Assembly: GCA_003339415.1 (NCBI GenBank)
Contig: PDHQ01000106.1
Span: 1 to 64,000, forward strand
Direction of reading: 5' to 3'
Length of the DNA: 64,000 bases
DNA from: Ophiocordyceps camponoti-saundersi (nom. inval.)
Taxonomy: Eukaryota; Ascomycota; Sordariomycetes; Hypocreales; Ophiocordycipitaceae
Part shown: positions 1 through 15,407 of the stretch, piece by piece
How positions within the stretch are numbered: the first letter of the stretch is position 1
How the letters are laid out: each line of letters opens with the position of its first letter
Notes under the pieces: generated by a model
What the model saw: only the letters and a program-made list of their open reading frames with translations
What the model was told of the DNA's origin: nothing
Databases searched by the model: none
Translations under genes and position numbers: made by a program

Positions 1-2705
<2,705 letters not shown>

Positions 2706-3559
2706 GGCCTTATTATAATAATTTAAAATATAAATACTAGTTAAAAGTATTATTTTAATTATATAAGTAGTATTTATTATATAAGCCGCTTAATAATATA
2801 GTTTATATAATAAAGTAAAAATACTAATATTTAATATTTAAACTACGGCTAAGCCTCGGAAAGTTAAACCTTAGATAATAAGATAATATAGTAATAATAA
2901 GAAGAACGAATAGAATTCTTAAGATAAAAGGAACGGGTAAAAATAGTAAAAAACGGAAAGAAATATTAGTTATTATAAATAAAGAATTATCTATTATAAT
3001 TTATTATTAACTTAGAAGCTAATAAAATATAATAAAATAGAATAAAGCTATTTTATTCGCTAAAAATTATATAAATTTAAAATTAGAAGTTAATTTTAAA
3101 GTAGAAATTTAATTTTAAAGTAAAAGGAATATAATAAAAGTAAATAGAGTAAAATAAAGCTATTTTATTTGCTAGTATATTTATAATATAAAGCTTCTAC
3201 TATATTTTATAGAATTCTAGCTAGCTTATATAATTAGATAGTTTCTTAGAGAAGGAAAACTATAAAAAGAAGGCTTCCTTCCCTCGAAGAGTCTTTCCTT
3301 TCCTTCTTCTCTAAGCTTTTAATCTAAACAATTTACACCTTAAAAGCCTACTTTCTATAACTTTCCCCTTCCTTATAAGATATTCTTATTTAAGAAGTTC
3401 TTACTTATTTATACTTTATAAATTTCCTATTCTAAATACTTACTACTTAGTTAAAGTAAGTAAAGCCCCTTACCTTCTTATTACCCCCTATCTCCTTATT
3501 ATTAGAAGCTTAAACTAAGGGCTATATAAGTAAGATTAGGTAATTATAGATATAATCTA
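2706..3559. other. AT-rich RIPed spacer, no gene
   Basis: No coding signal is visible. Two details stand out. A short direct repeat with a shared AATAAAGCTATTTTATT core occurs near 3030-3070 and again near 3145-3180. An imperfect inverted repeat at 3245-3315 has arms CTTAGAGAAGG and CCTTCTTCTCTAAG around a purine/pyrimidine-rich centre. The spacer lies between the truncated Gypsy-1 fragment and repeat F1. Confidence 0.6.
3245..3315. repeat. Imperfect inverted repeat
   Basis: The left arm begins CTTAGAGAAGG (3245-3255) and the right arm ends TTCTCTAAG (to 3315). It could fold into a hairpin or be the remnant of a foldback element. No flanking duplication was found. Confidence 0.45.
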
Positions 3560-4302
3560 TAATAAAAACCTTTATTAGCTTATAGCTTTTAAAGCTTATA
3601 TATTTTAATATATAAGCTAAGATTAATAAAACTATTAATAAGTATTTAATTATATAATAATAAGTATAAAAAAAGAAGCTTAAAGATAATATAACGCTAA
3701 TAAGATACTAGGGCGAATATTAGAATCGCTATATTTAAAAACTTAAACTTATAAAAGAATAACTAGAGTTTCTTTTATTATTTTTTTTATTAATAATTCT
3801 TTCCGCCTTTATTTTACCGCGCTTATATATACTTTATTTAAGTTATAAGAAAAAGTTAGTTATTACTAAGAAAAAAGAGGTTAGTTATTTATTATTATAG
3901 CGCGCGCTTAGGGAGAAGTTTAATAATAGTAATAAGTATATCTTAAGTAAAAGTAACGCTAAACTAAGGTAATATATTATTAGGGGCTTATATAAAGTAT
4001 AATTAAATAGTTCTTTAAATTGTTTCTAATTTTTAACTATTTTTAAAAAATAATACCTTAAAAGTTATTATAATAAGATAAAAGCTATTATTAAAAATAT
4101 AATATAGTTTAATTTCCTTTATAAGAGGAAAAAATTAAGTAAAAATTAGCCCTTAAGCTTATTTTTATAGCTATTATAAAAGTTATATATTATAAATTAA
4201 ATTTTAAAAAAGATTTATAATAAAAACTTTATTATATAAAATTATAACTTTATTTTAACTCTTATACTTTTATACTTTAAGTTACTAGTTTTAATATTTA
4301 TT
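3560..4302. repeat. Repeat F, copy 1 (first part)
   Basis: This part matches the reverse complement of about 33880-34620 (copy F2). It includes the GC-rich block near 3899-3915 with a run of alternating CG. Its end is cut by retroposon E1, whose 12-bp duplication TTAATATTTATT is at 4291-4302. The host repeat resumes at 6185. No conserved protein motif was recognised in any frame. Confidence 0.7.
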
Positions 4303-6172
4303 CTTAATTAACTTTTATATATTTTATAAACTCCGCGCTTATAATAATATAAATATAAACTTTTTATTTTTATATTATAAGCGGACTTTGCTCCTTTTAT
4401 TACTTTATAGCGATAGCTAGCTACGCTTAGAGCGACTCTAAGGGAGAGGGCGACGCTATATAAGTTAATTATAGCTAATAAAATTTTTTACTTAAAATAT
4501 AGCTTTACTTTAAATTATAGTAATTTTATACTTAAAAGTTTATTATACTTATTACTTTATTAAAAGCTAAAGTAAATATTTATAAAATTATTTTAAGAGA
4601 TACTTTTATTTTTATATAAGTAATTATTAAATAAGTAATAAAGTCTAAGAGAGTTTAAGGAGGTGCCCCCCTTACTCCGACTCCGTTAATTAATAATATT
4701 TTCTTAGTTATTATAGCTATAATTTCCTCTTTTTTTATAGCTTTAAGGAGAGCGGAACTTTTTTAATATAAGCTATAATTATAGCTAAAGCGTTAGAGAA
4801 AACTATTAAAAAGTAAATTCCTAAATAATATAAGTAATAGCTTAAAATTTAGTTTAATTTTATAGCTACTCTACTTTAAGTTTAAAGCTTTAAAATAATT
4901 ATAATAAATATTAATTATAAACTTTATAAGTAAGGCTAAGCTTTTATAATAAGGAAATTACTTAGCGGTAATATTATAATAATATTTTAAAATATTATTT
5001 ATAAACTTTAATTTAATTTAAAATAGCTTTATATTAATTTTAAAGAAAAAGTATATTTAATTAGTAAAAGTTATACTTTTATTATAAAAAAAATATTAAT
5101 ATAAGCCTTATAGTAAAGTAATAAGAAAGCTTTTTAAAAAAAATTAAGTTATTAAATAAAATCTTAATAATATAATTATATATAAAGAAATATTATTCTA
5201 AAACTTAGTAAAACTCCCTAATAATTATTATTAATAATATAGCGGATATAAATTAAATTTATAATAAAAGCTTAATAATATAAGCGGAGATTTTTAATAT
5301 TAAACTATATATATTAAAAGTCTAACTTTAATAGTATTTTTAATATTAATAATTTAAATATATTACTAAATATTATATAATAAAGCTATAATATAATAAA
5401 TATTTTACTACTTTATATATAAAAAGTAAATTCGCTTACTTTATACTTTATAGAAAAAGACTATATTATTACTTTTTTTATTAAAAGTTTTACTTTAAGT
5501 AAAGTTAACTTTACTTTAAAATAAGAGTAATATAGAATTAAGCAAAAAATATATATATTACTTAACCTCGAAACTTTATAAACTAAAGCTTTATATATAC
5601 TACCCTTTCTCCCTTTTTAGCGCTAACTAGAAATTAATAATAGCTAAAGCGAAAATACTAAAAAGTAAATATAATAATACCCCCTTTTTTAACTTTAACT
5701 TTATATTTATTTATAGCTTTATAATAATAATTTAGCTATTTTTTAAAATTAGCTATTATAAAGTTTATTATAAAATAGTAAAACTTTTATATATATTTAA
5801 GCTATATTAATAAGGCCTTAAAAAATTAAATTATTAAGGCTATTTTAATTAAATATAAAAATTCGGTTTATAGTAATAATAATAGCTAAAAGGATAAGTA
5901 AGCTATATAAACTTTATACTAGACTTAGTTTATATATACTTTTATTACTATAAAGTCCGCTTTAGGAGAAATATTAGCTTTTAGATTATTAGTTAATACC
6001 TAACTTATTAAATATATAAAGTACTAAGTATAGATAAGGTCTAACTTAAAGCTAAGGTAACGCTTAAGGGGAGGGTTTTACTTTAAGTCCTTTAATTTTT
6101 CCCTTTTTTAGAATATATATAAGATAATTCTAAGTTATATAAGGTATATTAGCGTATAAATTATTATTATTA
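4303..6172. mobile_element. Retroposon E, copy 1 (~1.87 kb)
   Basis: A discrete repeat flanked by a 12-bp duplication, TTAATATTTATT, at 4291-4302 and 6173-6184. It aligns end to end with E2 (15408-17271) and, inverted, with E3 (from about 62675). The right end is a short (ATT)n array; the left end is the same in E1 and E2, so neither is a random truncation. TSD length and the simple-repeat end suggest target-primed retroposition, as for LINE or SINE elements. No RT or endonuclease motif was found, so it is probably non-autonomous. Sense strand is not determined. It is inserted into repeat F1. Confidence 0.8.
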
Positions 6173-6184
6173 TTAATATTTATT

Positions 6185-6374
6185 TTAAAATCTTTAGTAT
6201 TTAATTAAATAATTCTTATTTTTTTTTTATTTTTATATAAAAAATTAACTTTTTATTATCTTTCTTATAGAAAATTATTATTTAGCCCCTCTTTTTATAA
6301 ATAAAAATACCTTCTTATATTAATTAAAGATTTTAATTATTAAAGAAATTACGCTCCTTAAGTATTTACTATAC
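6185..6374. repeat. Repeat F, copy 1 (second part)
   Basis: F1 resumes after E1 and matches the reverse complement of about 33697-33880. It ends in AAGTATTTACTATAC, where the Gypsy-1 element entered. The 5-bp target TATAC lies at 6370-6374 and is repeated at 13291-13295. Confidence 0.75.
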
Positions 6375-6624
6375 TATAAAGGTCCTACACTCCTTAACAT
6401 TTGCAAAAAGCTAACTTTATTAATATAGAATAACTTAAAAGGTTCTAAAATATATATAGTATATATACTTAAGGTTATAGTCCGTATATAGCCCGCGCCT
6501 ATCCCGCGCGCGGCGCTAACTAATTATATATACTTATATATACCTTACGCCTATTATACGCGCGGACTTAACTAAGTACCCCCTATATAATTTAGCTATT
6601 TAAGCGTAGCTTAAATCCCTTATA
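6375..6624 (-). repeat. Gypsy-1 copy 1, 3' LTR
   Basis: 250 bp. On the plus strand it starts TATAAAGG and ends CCCTTATA, consistent with a TG...CA LTR after RIP. It keeps a striking CG-rich core (about 6487-6517) despite near-total loss of CA/TG. It is a direct repeat of 13041-13290. Confidence 0.93.
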
Positions 6625-7494
6625 TACCCCGTTACCTTAAGAAAAGAGTATTTCTAGCTACGGTATATATATATACAAGGTATAAGTTAAAATACTCCTT
6701 ATATAGAAAATTTTTCTTCCTCCTTTTTTTTTCCTTAGACTAATTATATTATTTTCCCTCGCTAAGTAAATATTTCTCTAAGCTTTATATTTTATTACTC
6801 CGCTACTATATTCTTATAGTTTTTTTTTATTATTATTATTATCTAAGCTTTTAATAGCTATTTACTCTTTTTTTTTTATTATTATTTTTTAAGCTTCTTA
6901 TATTTATTAAGTTATTATATTACCGCCTTAATATATTATTTAGTTAGCTATAATTATTACCTTACGCGATAAGCGGCTATATTATAAAAGGGGATTTAAA
7001 TAATAAAAATATTATTATATTATAAGAAGTAGAATATTTATATATTTCTTATATTTAAAACCTTTATAATAGCTATAATATTAACTACTAATATAGTTAT
7101 AAGATAGCTTATAAGGCGTGCAGGTAGCGGCGAAGATAGTGCCTCTAAGAAAAGTACCTTTTTACTATAAATATATACTTATAGCGGGCTATATATAATT
7201 TATAGATAATAGTTAAAAAAAAGATAAGCTATTACCTTATTTACTCGCCCCCGCGCTAAAAAAATACCTAGCTAATATACTTAGCTTACGCTAGAGTTTC
7301 TTACTTATATTAACTATTTATAAACTATACTAGCCGTTACTTATATTATATTATACCTAGTAACTAACCTTTACGCCCCTTTTACGCTTAAGTAATAATA
7401 ATCTTTTACGCTTATCTTTACTATTAATAATATAATTACTATATTTACTTTATATATTTTAACTTATAATATATCTTTAGTAATAATATAATAT

Positions 7495-7518
7495 TAATAA
7501 TAATAATAATAATAATAA
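7495..7518. repeat. (TAA)8 array inside Gypsy-1
   Basis: A short trinucleotide array in the 3' internal region of the element. It corresponds to the expanded 42-unit tract at the left edge of the window. Confidence 0.85.
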
Positions 7519-10500
7519 GGCGCTCTTATTATTAGCTTTAATTTTTTTACTTTATAATATAAAGTATCTTTTTAATAATAAAAGGAATAATAGTAATAAA
7601 TTTTTAAGTAATAGTAAAATAAATAAGCTACTTAGATTATAAACTACTAAGTAAATATTAACGCGTAGGAGTAGGAGAATAAAGAGAGGAATAATATCTC
7701 TTATTAAATAATTATAATATTAACTAATTTATATAATATATTAAGCTTACTTACTATCTTACTATATATTACCTTTATTAATTTATATATATTACTTAGC
7801 TTTTAATTACTTAGCGCTTATATATAGTACTTATCCTCCCCTTTTACTATATATTAGTAAAGCGGGTTTATATTAGCGCTTACGCGTAGCGCGCGTAGCT
7901 TAGGAGTAAGATAAATAAAACTCCCGCTATTAGTATTATATTAAATATTCTCCTAGCCTTAAAATACGCCCTCCCTTACCTAAAAATATATTTATCGCGG
8001 GTTAATATTAGCGCTAAGCTATAGTTAATATTATAATAATCTCCTAAGTTATTAAACTATAATAAAAGATTATAAGGAGAAAATAGAGAAAGTAAATATT
8101 AGCTTAAAGCTAATATAAGAAAAAAGAAAAAGTAAGTAAATAAAGAATAAAAAAGAATAAAAGGTAAGGGGGTAATATTATATTTATAAGATAAGGGGGG
8201 AAAGTTACTTAAAGGGGATAATTAGTTATAAAAAGCGCTTAAATAAATATATAATTAAGTTTACCTTAAGCTATTATAAAAGCGTATATTTTCTTATATA
8301 AACTTAAAATAGTTTAATATTATATAATATTTAAAGCTATTAAGTAGCTTTTAAGTTAAAATAATATAATTTTTCTATTTTATAAAAATAAGTTAATAAG
8401 GTATCTTACCTTATAAGCGCTAACTTTTAATATTCTTTATAATAAGGATTTCCTTAACTTTATACTTATTAAAAGATAAGTTATTATAAGAGAAATAAAG
8501 GAGGGGATCTAGCTAGAAGTTAATAAGTAATTAAGATAGTAAAAAGTCGCTAATAGTATACTTAATAAAATTAATATAAAAAGTAAAGTAAATATTAAGT
8601 AATATATTAAAAATAATAGTAAATAGCGTTAATATAGCTATTACCTTATACTTACCCTTAAGGTAATTAAGCTTTTAAAATAAATAGTTAAATTATATAT
8701 AAGTAAGGTTAAGCTATATAAAGTCGCTAATTTAAAACTATTCCGTAAGTTAGTAAGACTTATTTAAGGAGTCTTATTACCGCTACTAAGCTTAGGTAAT
8801 AGAGGCTTATATTAATTTAACGCTATTACGAAGAAAATAAGTAAATATTATAGCCTAGCCTTTTAAGGAAAAGATAAGGGTAGCTACCTCCGCTAGCTAG
8901 TTAAGAAAAGTAATATTAAAACTATAAAATAAGTAATTAAAACTAATATTTATTATAAATAAGTTCTAATTATTTAAAGTAAGCTAGTAAGTAAATAAGT
9001 AGCGCGGCTAGTTAAATTATAAGAAGAAGATTATATAATAAAGAATAGCTTATATTTCTTAATTTATATACTTTATACCCTTATTAGTTTAGGGGTAATA
9101 TATTATAGAAAGTAGCTTATTAACCTTAGTAAGATAGTAAAAGGTAAACTAAAAATAGCTTATTTAATTAAAACTATAATTAGAAATTAACTTATAAGGG
9201 AAGCTATAAAACCGCTACTAATATTAAATAAAGCGCTTAATATATTACTTAATATTTATAAATATTATAGCTTTAAGCTAGATATATTTTAATAAGCGAT
9301 TTATAATAATTATTAGGAAATAAGGCTAAGATTTTAAAGCGGCGGGTAGCTTAGTTATAAAGTTTATAAAAAGGGTTATCTAAAACTATTTAAAAAGAGG
9401 TAGCAGCTAAAATAACCCTTAATAGCGCTAATAATTAAAGTAATCTCTATAATAATAATAGTTATAAATAAAATATACTATATTTATAAATATATTATCT
9501 TAGTAAAACTTATATTAAAAAAATATAAAAGTAATATTCTTATTAAAGTATCTTATTATAAAAGAATTATAAGTTTATTAGATAAGTAAAATAATTAAAA
9601 GTTTTTACTTAAAAACTTAAAGATAGCTTTAGAATTATAGCTATTTATAAGTAAAAATAAAATAGTTTATAACTTACTTATAAGTACCCGCTTTTAGTAG
9701 AAACTTCTAAGCGCTTAATTAAACCGCTTAGTAGCGTATATAATAAAGGGAATTAGTATAGAGAGCCTCTAACTAAAGGTCTTATAAGGTCTTATTATAA
9801 AAAGGGGCCGGAGCGTCCTAAATAGGAGGTATAGCTATAAGGAACTAGGACGGGGCTAGGCTAGATTAGACCGGCTATAACCTAAAAAAGTAAATAAATA
9901 TAAGCTATATAATCTAACTAAAGCGCTCCTCTATCTTATAGCAGTCCTATTCTCGCTAGGAGAGCGTATTAGGCCGCGACGCTTATACGCTAAAACGATA
10001 TTAAAGGTAAAAATTAAAAAAGATAAGCGTCTCGGCCTAATACGCCTAATATTCCGTTATAGCCTTAAGCGTAATAAAATATTTTAAAGCTTTATAATTT
10101 ATAAAAATAGAAAATAGCTATATAATTTTATATAACTTAATAAACTATACTTTAAGGTAAGAAATAATAATAAAAAGCTTTTTATTATAAATTATATAGT
10201 TTTATTCCGTAAGTAAAAGTTTCTTAAAATAATATATAATAAGCTAGAGGATATAATCTAAGCTAAACTAAGAAAGGTACCCGCTAATAGCTTTACTAGA
10301 ATAGTTTATTTTAATAATAATATTATAGTTTAGATCTTACTAGGTAAAGATAAAGGTAAAGATAAATATAAACTTAAGTATATTAAAAATAAGCTAGTAT
10401 TTATTAAGTTAGTAGAAAAGCGTGCTACGTTTTATAAGCTTAACTAAAGGGGCTATAAGGTTTTAAAAATAAGGTATTAAGTTATAATAAAAGTTAGTAA

Positions 10501-10734
10501 ACTTAAGAAAACTACGTATACCTAAAATATAAGTTAGCGCCTCTTATTCTAAAATTATAAAAACTTTAGTAAAGTCTAGCTATATTTCTTTATTAGCGTA
10601 AATAATAAACCTTAAATATTTAACCTTATAAATAGTAAAGTTATATTTATTAAAATTAAGAAAAAGCTTAGCTTAATAAAAATATAAGAGTATAACGCGT
10701 ACCTTATACTAATAATTAAAATAAGAACCTTTTA

Positions 10735-11150
10735 AATAAATAAGGATATTATCTAAGTATATTATAATAAAATCCCCTAAGGAGTTACTAAAAGTAATAT
10801 TAATATAATACTAGAATATAGTAAGCGTTCTTATAAAGTTAAAAAAGTAAATAAGGTATTAAAATAAACTAAACTAAGTATAAAAAGCTATAAGGTATTC
10901 TTTACTTTTTATAATATAAAGCTTATAAAAAATAATATAAATATTAAGTTTTATAAACTAGCAGGTACTTAAAAGGCTATAGAGCGTCTCCTTAATAAGC
11001 GGAAAAAGATAATAATTTTACTTTATTACTTTATTTAAGGTATAATAATTAATATAAAAGCGCTACCCGCCTCCTAGCTTTTTTATAAGTAAGATAAGGG
11101 CGGCTATAAATAATAAGCTAGCGCGGATTTATCTTTTATTTATAAAGTTA
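10735..11150 (-). pseudogene. Gypsy-1 reverse transcriptase relic
   Basis: On the minus strand this matches the RT block of the second copy (53930-54345), including the catalytic box, which reads Y-L-D-N near 10744-10762. That is the family's YLDD/YVDD motif with the second aspartate changed by a G-to-A transition. Multiple in-frame stops make it non-coding. Confidence 0.8.
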
Positions 11151-13040
11151 ATAATTTATTTCTAAATTTTAAGAAAATACTTATAAGGTATATTATAAAG
11201 TAAGCTTTAAGGTAAAAGGGGTAAGGAACTATTAAGTTCTTAGTAAAGTTAGATATAATAGTTATAATTACTATAGTAAGGGGGCAAAACGCTAGCTTTC
11301 TCCTTATTAAATAAGTTAGTAAAATCCGATACCTTAAAAGGTAAGGAGGGGCTTATAGTTAAAGTAAAGGTTATAATATATAAAATGCGAAAAATATCTT
11401 ATAAGCTAATAGTAAGGAACTAATAACTAGTATATTACTAGGATTTATAATAGATAAGGGCTACGAAAATAAAGCTAAAGATAGCTATAATAAGGTAAAT
11501 AATTTACTAAGATTTAGAGTATAAGATAACTAATCTGCTAGTAAAGTAAATTATAATTTCCCGCTTATTAGAATATAGCGAGATATTATTACGCGCTATT
11601 TAAAATAAGCTAAAAATTAAGTTTTAAGTAAAGCTTAGGATTATATACGCTATTATAAATAACTACTAGCTATTAATATTAGCTATAAAGTAGATAAGGT
11701 AGTAGATAAATAAGTATAGCTTAAAATATATATATTATTAGTAATATATTTATATAATAATATAAATTACTTATAAGTAAGAGAGGGGAATTCGCTTAAG
11801 CTAATAATATTATATAAAAGATTTACTTATAATAATATAATAATTATAGCTACTATTTACTTATATAATAATAAAAAAAGTAAAATTTATAAATATAAGG
11901 AGAAAAAGGGGAGGTAAATTTATATTCTAATTAATATCTATAAAGTAATTATTTAGTATTTTATTAATAATATTACTATAAAAATCCTCCCCTTATAAAA
12001 GACTTAATATAAGGGGGATTTATTTCCCTAATTTAAGGCGGGGTTCTCCTCCTCTTTTATAATATTTATAAAGCGGACCGAAAAGGCTAGTAAGGGAGGA
12101 TTAAGCTTATACTTACGCGAGAAATAGCTAATACCGCTATAGTAAAAATAGCAGCCCTTAGTACGCCGCTTTATAATCTTATTATTATTAGCTTTAGTTA
12201 CTTAATAATAAATCTTACTATTATAGCTATTCTAGCCTTAAGAGAGGGGGCTATTATATTTATTAAAGCGCGGCTAAGTATTAGTTTAGTATATATTAGT
12301 TATTAGGGTATTTTAAGATAGCTTAGGAGCGGAAAGTAAAGGTATCTAGCTTTTATTTTTAAGGCGGAAAAACTTAATATTTACGGTAATAGCGCGAATT
12401 TTAGTAATAATAATAATATACTTAGTTAAGGGAATATTACGCCTTATATAATATTAGTAAAAAGCTAGCGTAAAGATATAATAAAAGCGTATAATTTTAA
12501 TTTTATTAGCTTATTTAGTATTATTTACTAAAATAAGCTTAGCTTTAAAGCGGATAAGGAAATTAAAGAAGGACTTAGAAGCGCCTTATATAAAATATTT
12601 AAGCTTTATTATAGCTATTTAGCGCTAATATAAGTTAGTAAATATAATATTAAGATAACTTAGGAAATAGTTAAGGTTATACTTATATTTAATACCTTAT
12701 TTAAAAAATAAAGCTACCTTAGCTTAAATTATAAAAGATAAATATTAGTATAAAAATACTTATTAGTTATAAGTAGTATTAATAAAAGCTTAGTCCGCTT
12801 ATAGCTTATAAAATATAAAGGAGCGCTATATTAGAAAAAAGTCCTTATTACTATTAAATAGTAATCTAAAAAGTAATAGCTTATAGTAAGGTTATAACTA
12901 TTATTACTTAAGGAGCTATATAAATTAGTACTATTAGTATATAAGGCTTTAAAGCTATATAATAATAGCTTATTACTTTAAAAGCTAGGCGATAATAGCT
13001 TATTAAATATTAAGGTTATTTATAGTTAAAGTTATTTTAC

Positions 13041-13290
13041 TATAAAGGTCCTATATTTCTTAATATTTATAAAAAGTTAACTTTATTAATATAAAATAAC
13101 TTAAGAGGTTTTAAAATATATACGGTATATATATTTAGGGTTATAGTTTATATATAGCCCGCGCTTATCCCGCGCGCGGCGCTAACTAATCGTATATACT
13201 TATATATACCTTACGCTTATTATACGCGCGGACTTAACTAAGCACCCCCTACGTAACTTAGCTATTCGGGCGCAGCCCGAATCCCTTATA
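13041..13290 (-). repeat. Gypsy-1 copy 1, 5' LTR
   Basis: 250 bp, co-linear with 6375-6624, with the same CG-rich centre (about 13157-13183). Followed by the TSD TATAC at 13291-13295. Confidence 0.93.
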
Positions 13291-13295
13291 TATAC

Positions 13296-13462
13296 TTACT
13301 TAAGGTGTCTTTCTTCCCTTACTAAACTCTCTTATAGCTTTAAAAAATAAAACTTTAGTTTTTATAAAAAGGATTTTAATAAGCTTAGAATTATAATATT
13401 ACTTAAAGTAAGGAAATATAAACTTATATATTAATAATATTAACTTATTTATTTAATTAATA
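13296..13462. repeat. Repeat F, copy 1 (third part) and spacer
   Basis: The first ~45 bases match the reverse complement of F2 immediately beyond the TATAC site (about 33652-33695), showing F continued here before Gypsy-1 inserted. The rest is AT-rich with no recognisable content. Confidence 0.6.
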
Positions 13463-13476
13463 TATTAAATTAAATA

Positions 13477-14118
13477 TATATATATTAATTATATTAGTAA
13501 CTTATAAGGTATTTAAGTATATATTATTTAATAGAGAGGAAAAACTAAAAGGCTAAGAGGAAAACCTTTTACTTAATATTATTAACTAGCTAGCAAGCTA
13601 ATTTGTCGCGTTAGAAAGCTAAACTATAATAGGTATTATTCGAAGTTACGCTAGTCCTAAGTGAGAAGTCCTTATACTTTTTATTATATATCTTATTTAA
13701 GTCCTAGGAAGTTTTAGTATATATATTAATAGATATTATAGTAAAGATTAAATTAACTTAACTTTATAATTTTATAATTATACTTTATTACTAGATTAGT
13801 CCCTAGCCCTCTAGCCGCTAGGGTAGCTTATAGTCGCTATTAAGGGGTTCCTAGTTCCTTAATAACTTACTTTATTACTAACTGCACCCCGTGCCTTACC
13901 TAGCCTTGGCCGGGCACCACTTCTATATATAAAGGGAAGGGAAGGGACCTGGTAAGGTTACCACGCCTGCTAGGGTTATGCCGGGGTTAGACCGTACCCT
14001 AGCTATATAGTTAGGGTGAAAAACACTCGTGCCCTTTACCGGATTTAAACTATCTGCCTCGCTTATAAGTTATAAGAGACTAATATCTATAAGCGCTTAA
14101 CTATTATATTAAGAGGGC
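13477..14118 (-). mobile_element. tRNA-derived SINE-like element, copy 1
   Basis: A 642-bp repeat flanked by a perfect 14-bp duplication, TATTAAATTAAATA (13463-13476 and 14119-14132). On the minus strand it begins exactly at a tRNA-like head (14118 down to 14031) and ends in an (AT)n tract at the left. That is tRNA-derived SINE architecture. It aligns along its length with copy 2. RIP is lighter here than in the LTR elements: several CA/TG-containing words survive around 13883-14060. The body is long for a SINE and its origin is unknown. Confidence 0.8.
14031..14118 (-). other. tRNA-like SINE head, copy 1
   Basis: On the minus strand the segment starts GCCCTCTTA and ends AAAGGGC, which can pair as an acceptor stem after allowing for RIP transitions. 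A D-arm-like GTTAAGCGC and a B-box-like AGTTTAAATCC (14041-14051) lie in the right order. The anticodon region carries a local TTATAA duplication. It is not proposed as a functional tRNA gene. Confidence 0.6.
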
Positions 14119-14132
14119 TATTAAATTAAATA

Positions 14133-14637
14133 ATATTATATTAATTATAAGAAGCCTAAAAAATAACTTATATTATAATAAGTAATAAAGCTAGTTAAAT
14201 ACTTCCTATTATATATTATTAGCGTAAGTTTATAAGCTAAGGTATAATATAATTATAATATATACTTATTAATAAATTTATAAGCTAAAAATAAGCTTAA
14301 ACTATTTATATATAAAGTAATATAATAAGGCTAGAAATAATTTAAGCTATACTATTTAATATATATATATCTATTTTTACTTACTATTTCTTAATTTAAA
14401 ATGTTTTAAATTTACCGCTAGCTACTTTACTTTACTTTTAATAAGCCTTAACTCTAATACCTTAAAGTAATAAATTTAATTATAATAATAATAACGCTAT
14501 TACTTAATAACACTTAAAATATAAAAAATTATAAGTATAATATTAATTAAGTTAGCTATAAGAGGTAGCGGTAACTTAACTAATACTTTAAAAATATTCT
14601 TAGTACTAAATATTTTATTAAAGCTTTAGAAAAAGCT
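14133..14637. other. AT-rich RIPed spacer, no gene
   Basis: Sequence between the two SINE-like copies. No repeat match, coding motif or RNA gene was seen. Confidence 0.5.
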
Positions 14638-14655
14638 AATAAAAGCTATATATAT

Positions 14656-15244
14656 ATATTATATTACTTTAAGAACTTTAAGAGGTATTTAAATATATAT
14701 TATTTAGTAAAGAGGAAAACCGGAGTGCTTAGAGAAAACCCCTTACTTAATAGTTAGCTAGCTTACAGGCTAAATTTATTATATTAAAAAGCTTAACTAT
14801 TATAAAAAGTATCCGAGGTTATGCTAATTTAAAGTAAAAAGTACTTATACTTCTTATTATATATTTTATTTAAGTTTTAAGTAATTTTAATATATATATT
14901 AATAAATATTATAGCAAAGATAACTAAGTTATTTTATAATTATACTTTATTATTAGATTTATAGTTACTATTAAAAGGGACTTATTTCTTTAATAACTTA
15001 TATTAACTTAACTATACCTTTACCTTATACCTTACTTAAGCTTCGGCTAGGCACTATTTCTACTAAGGGAAGGGAAGGGACCCGGCAGGGTAACTACGCC
15101 TGCCGGGGTTATGCTAAGGTTAGACTATACCCCGGCTATATAGTTAGAGTAAAAAATACCTATGCCCTCCGCTAGATTTAAACTAACTGCCTTGCTTATA
15201 AGAGACTAATATCTTTAGGCGCTTAACTATTATATTAAGAGGGT
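14656..15244 (-). mobile_element. tRNA-derived SINE-like element, copy 2
   Basis: About 589 bp, flanked by an 18-bp duplication, AATAAAAGCTATATATAT (14638-14655 and 15245-15262). The tRNA-like head is at the right end on the minus strand and a (TA)n tract at the left. It is co-linear with copy 1. Different flanking duplications show the two copies inserted independently, so this is a dispersed family rather than a tandem duplication. Confidence 0.82.
15164..15244 (-). other. tRNA-like SINE head, copy 2
   Basis: 81 nt on the minus strand. The acceptor-like ends CCCTC and GAGGG pair directly. A T-arm with a B-box-like AGTTTAAATCT (15174-15184) has flanking bases that can form a five-base stem once C-to-T changes are allowed. 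A CTTATAA word, as in an Ile(UAU)-type anticodon loop, is present, but the anticodon stem is imperfect, so the parental tRNA is uncertain. Confidence 0.6.
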
Positions 15245-15407
15245 AATAAAAGCTATATATATTATAAGCTAGTTTTTATACTTTAAGCGCTTTTATAGCC
15301 TCTTATATAGCTTAAATAAAAATAAAATAATTTTAATATTATTAAATTAATATAATAATTTAGCTTTAAAAAGGTATATTTTTACTTTTTAATATATTTT
15401 TTAAAAG

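Larger units (their letters stand above)
6375..13290 (-). mobile_element. Gypsy-1 copy 1, complete LTR retrotransposon (RIPed)
   Basis: A 6916-bp element bounded by two 250-bp LTRs (6375-6624 and 13041-13290) and a perfect 5-bp TSD, TATAC (6370-6374, 13291-13295). The inverted copy at 51790-58701 is nearly equal in length (6912 bp). Orientation is minus: the Ty3/gypsy reverse-transcriptase relic reads on the minus strand near 10735-11150. The 5' LTR is therefore 13041-13290. Every frame is broken by RIP-type stops, so the copy is dead. It is inserted in repeat F; F2 near 33696 keeps the empty site. Confidence 0.93.

Noticed and set aside
14031..15244. Functional tRNA genes
   Set aside because: The tRNA-like heads have broken stems and RIP changes, form the 5' end of TSD-flanked repeats, and one has an anticodon-region duplication. 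SINE heads explain them better.
13463..15262. SINE pair as LTRs of one short retrotransposon
   Set aside because: Each copy has its own different TSD and a tRNA-like head, and the intervening ~500 bp lacks retroelement motifs.
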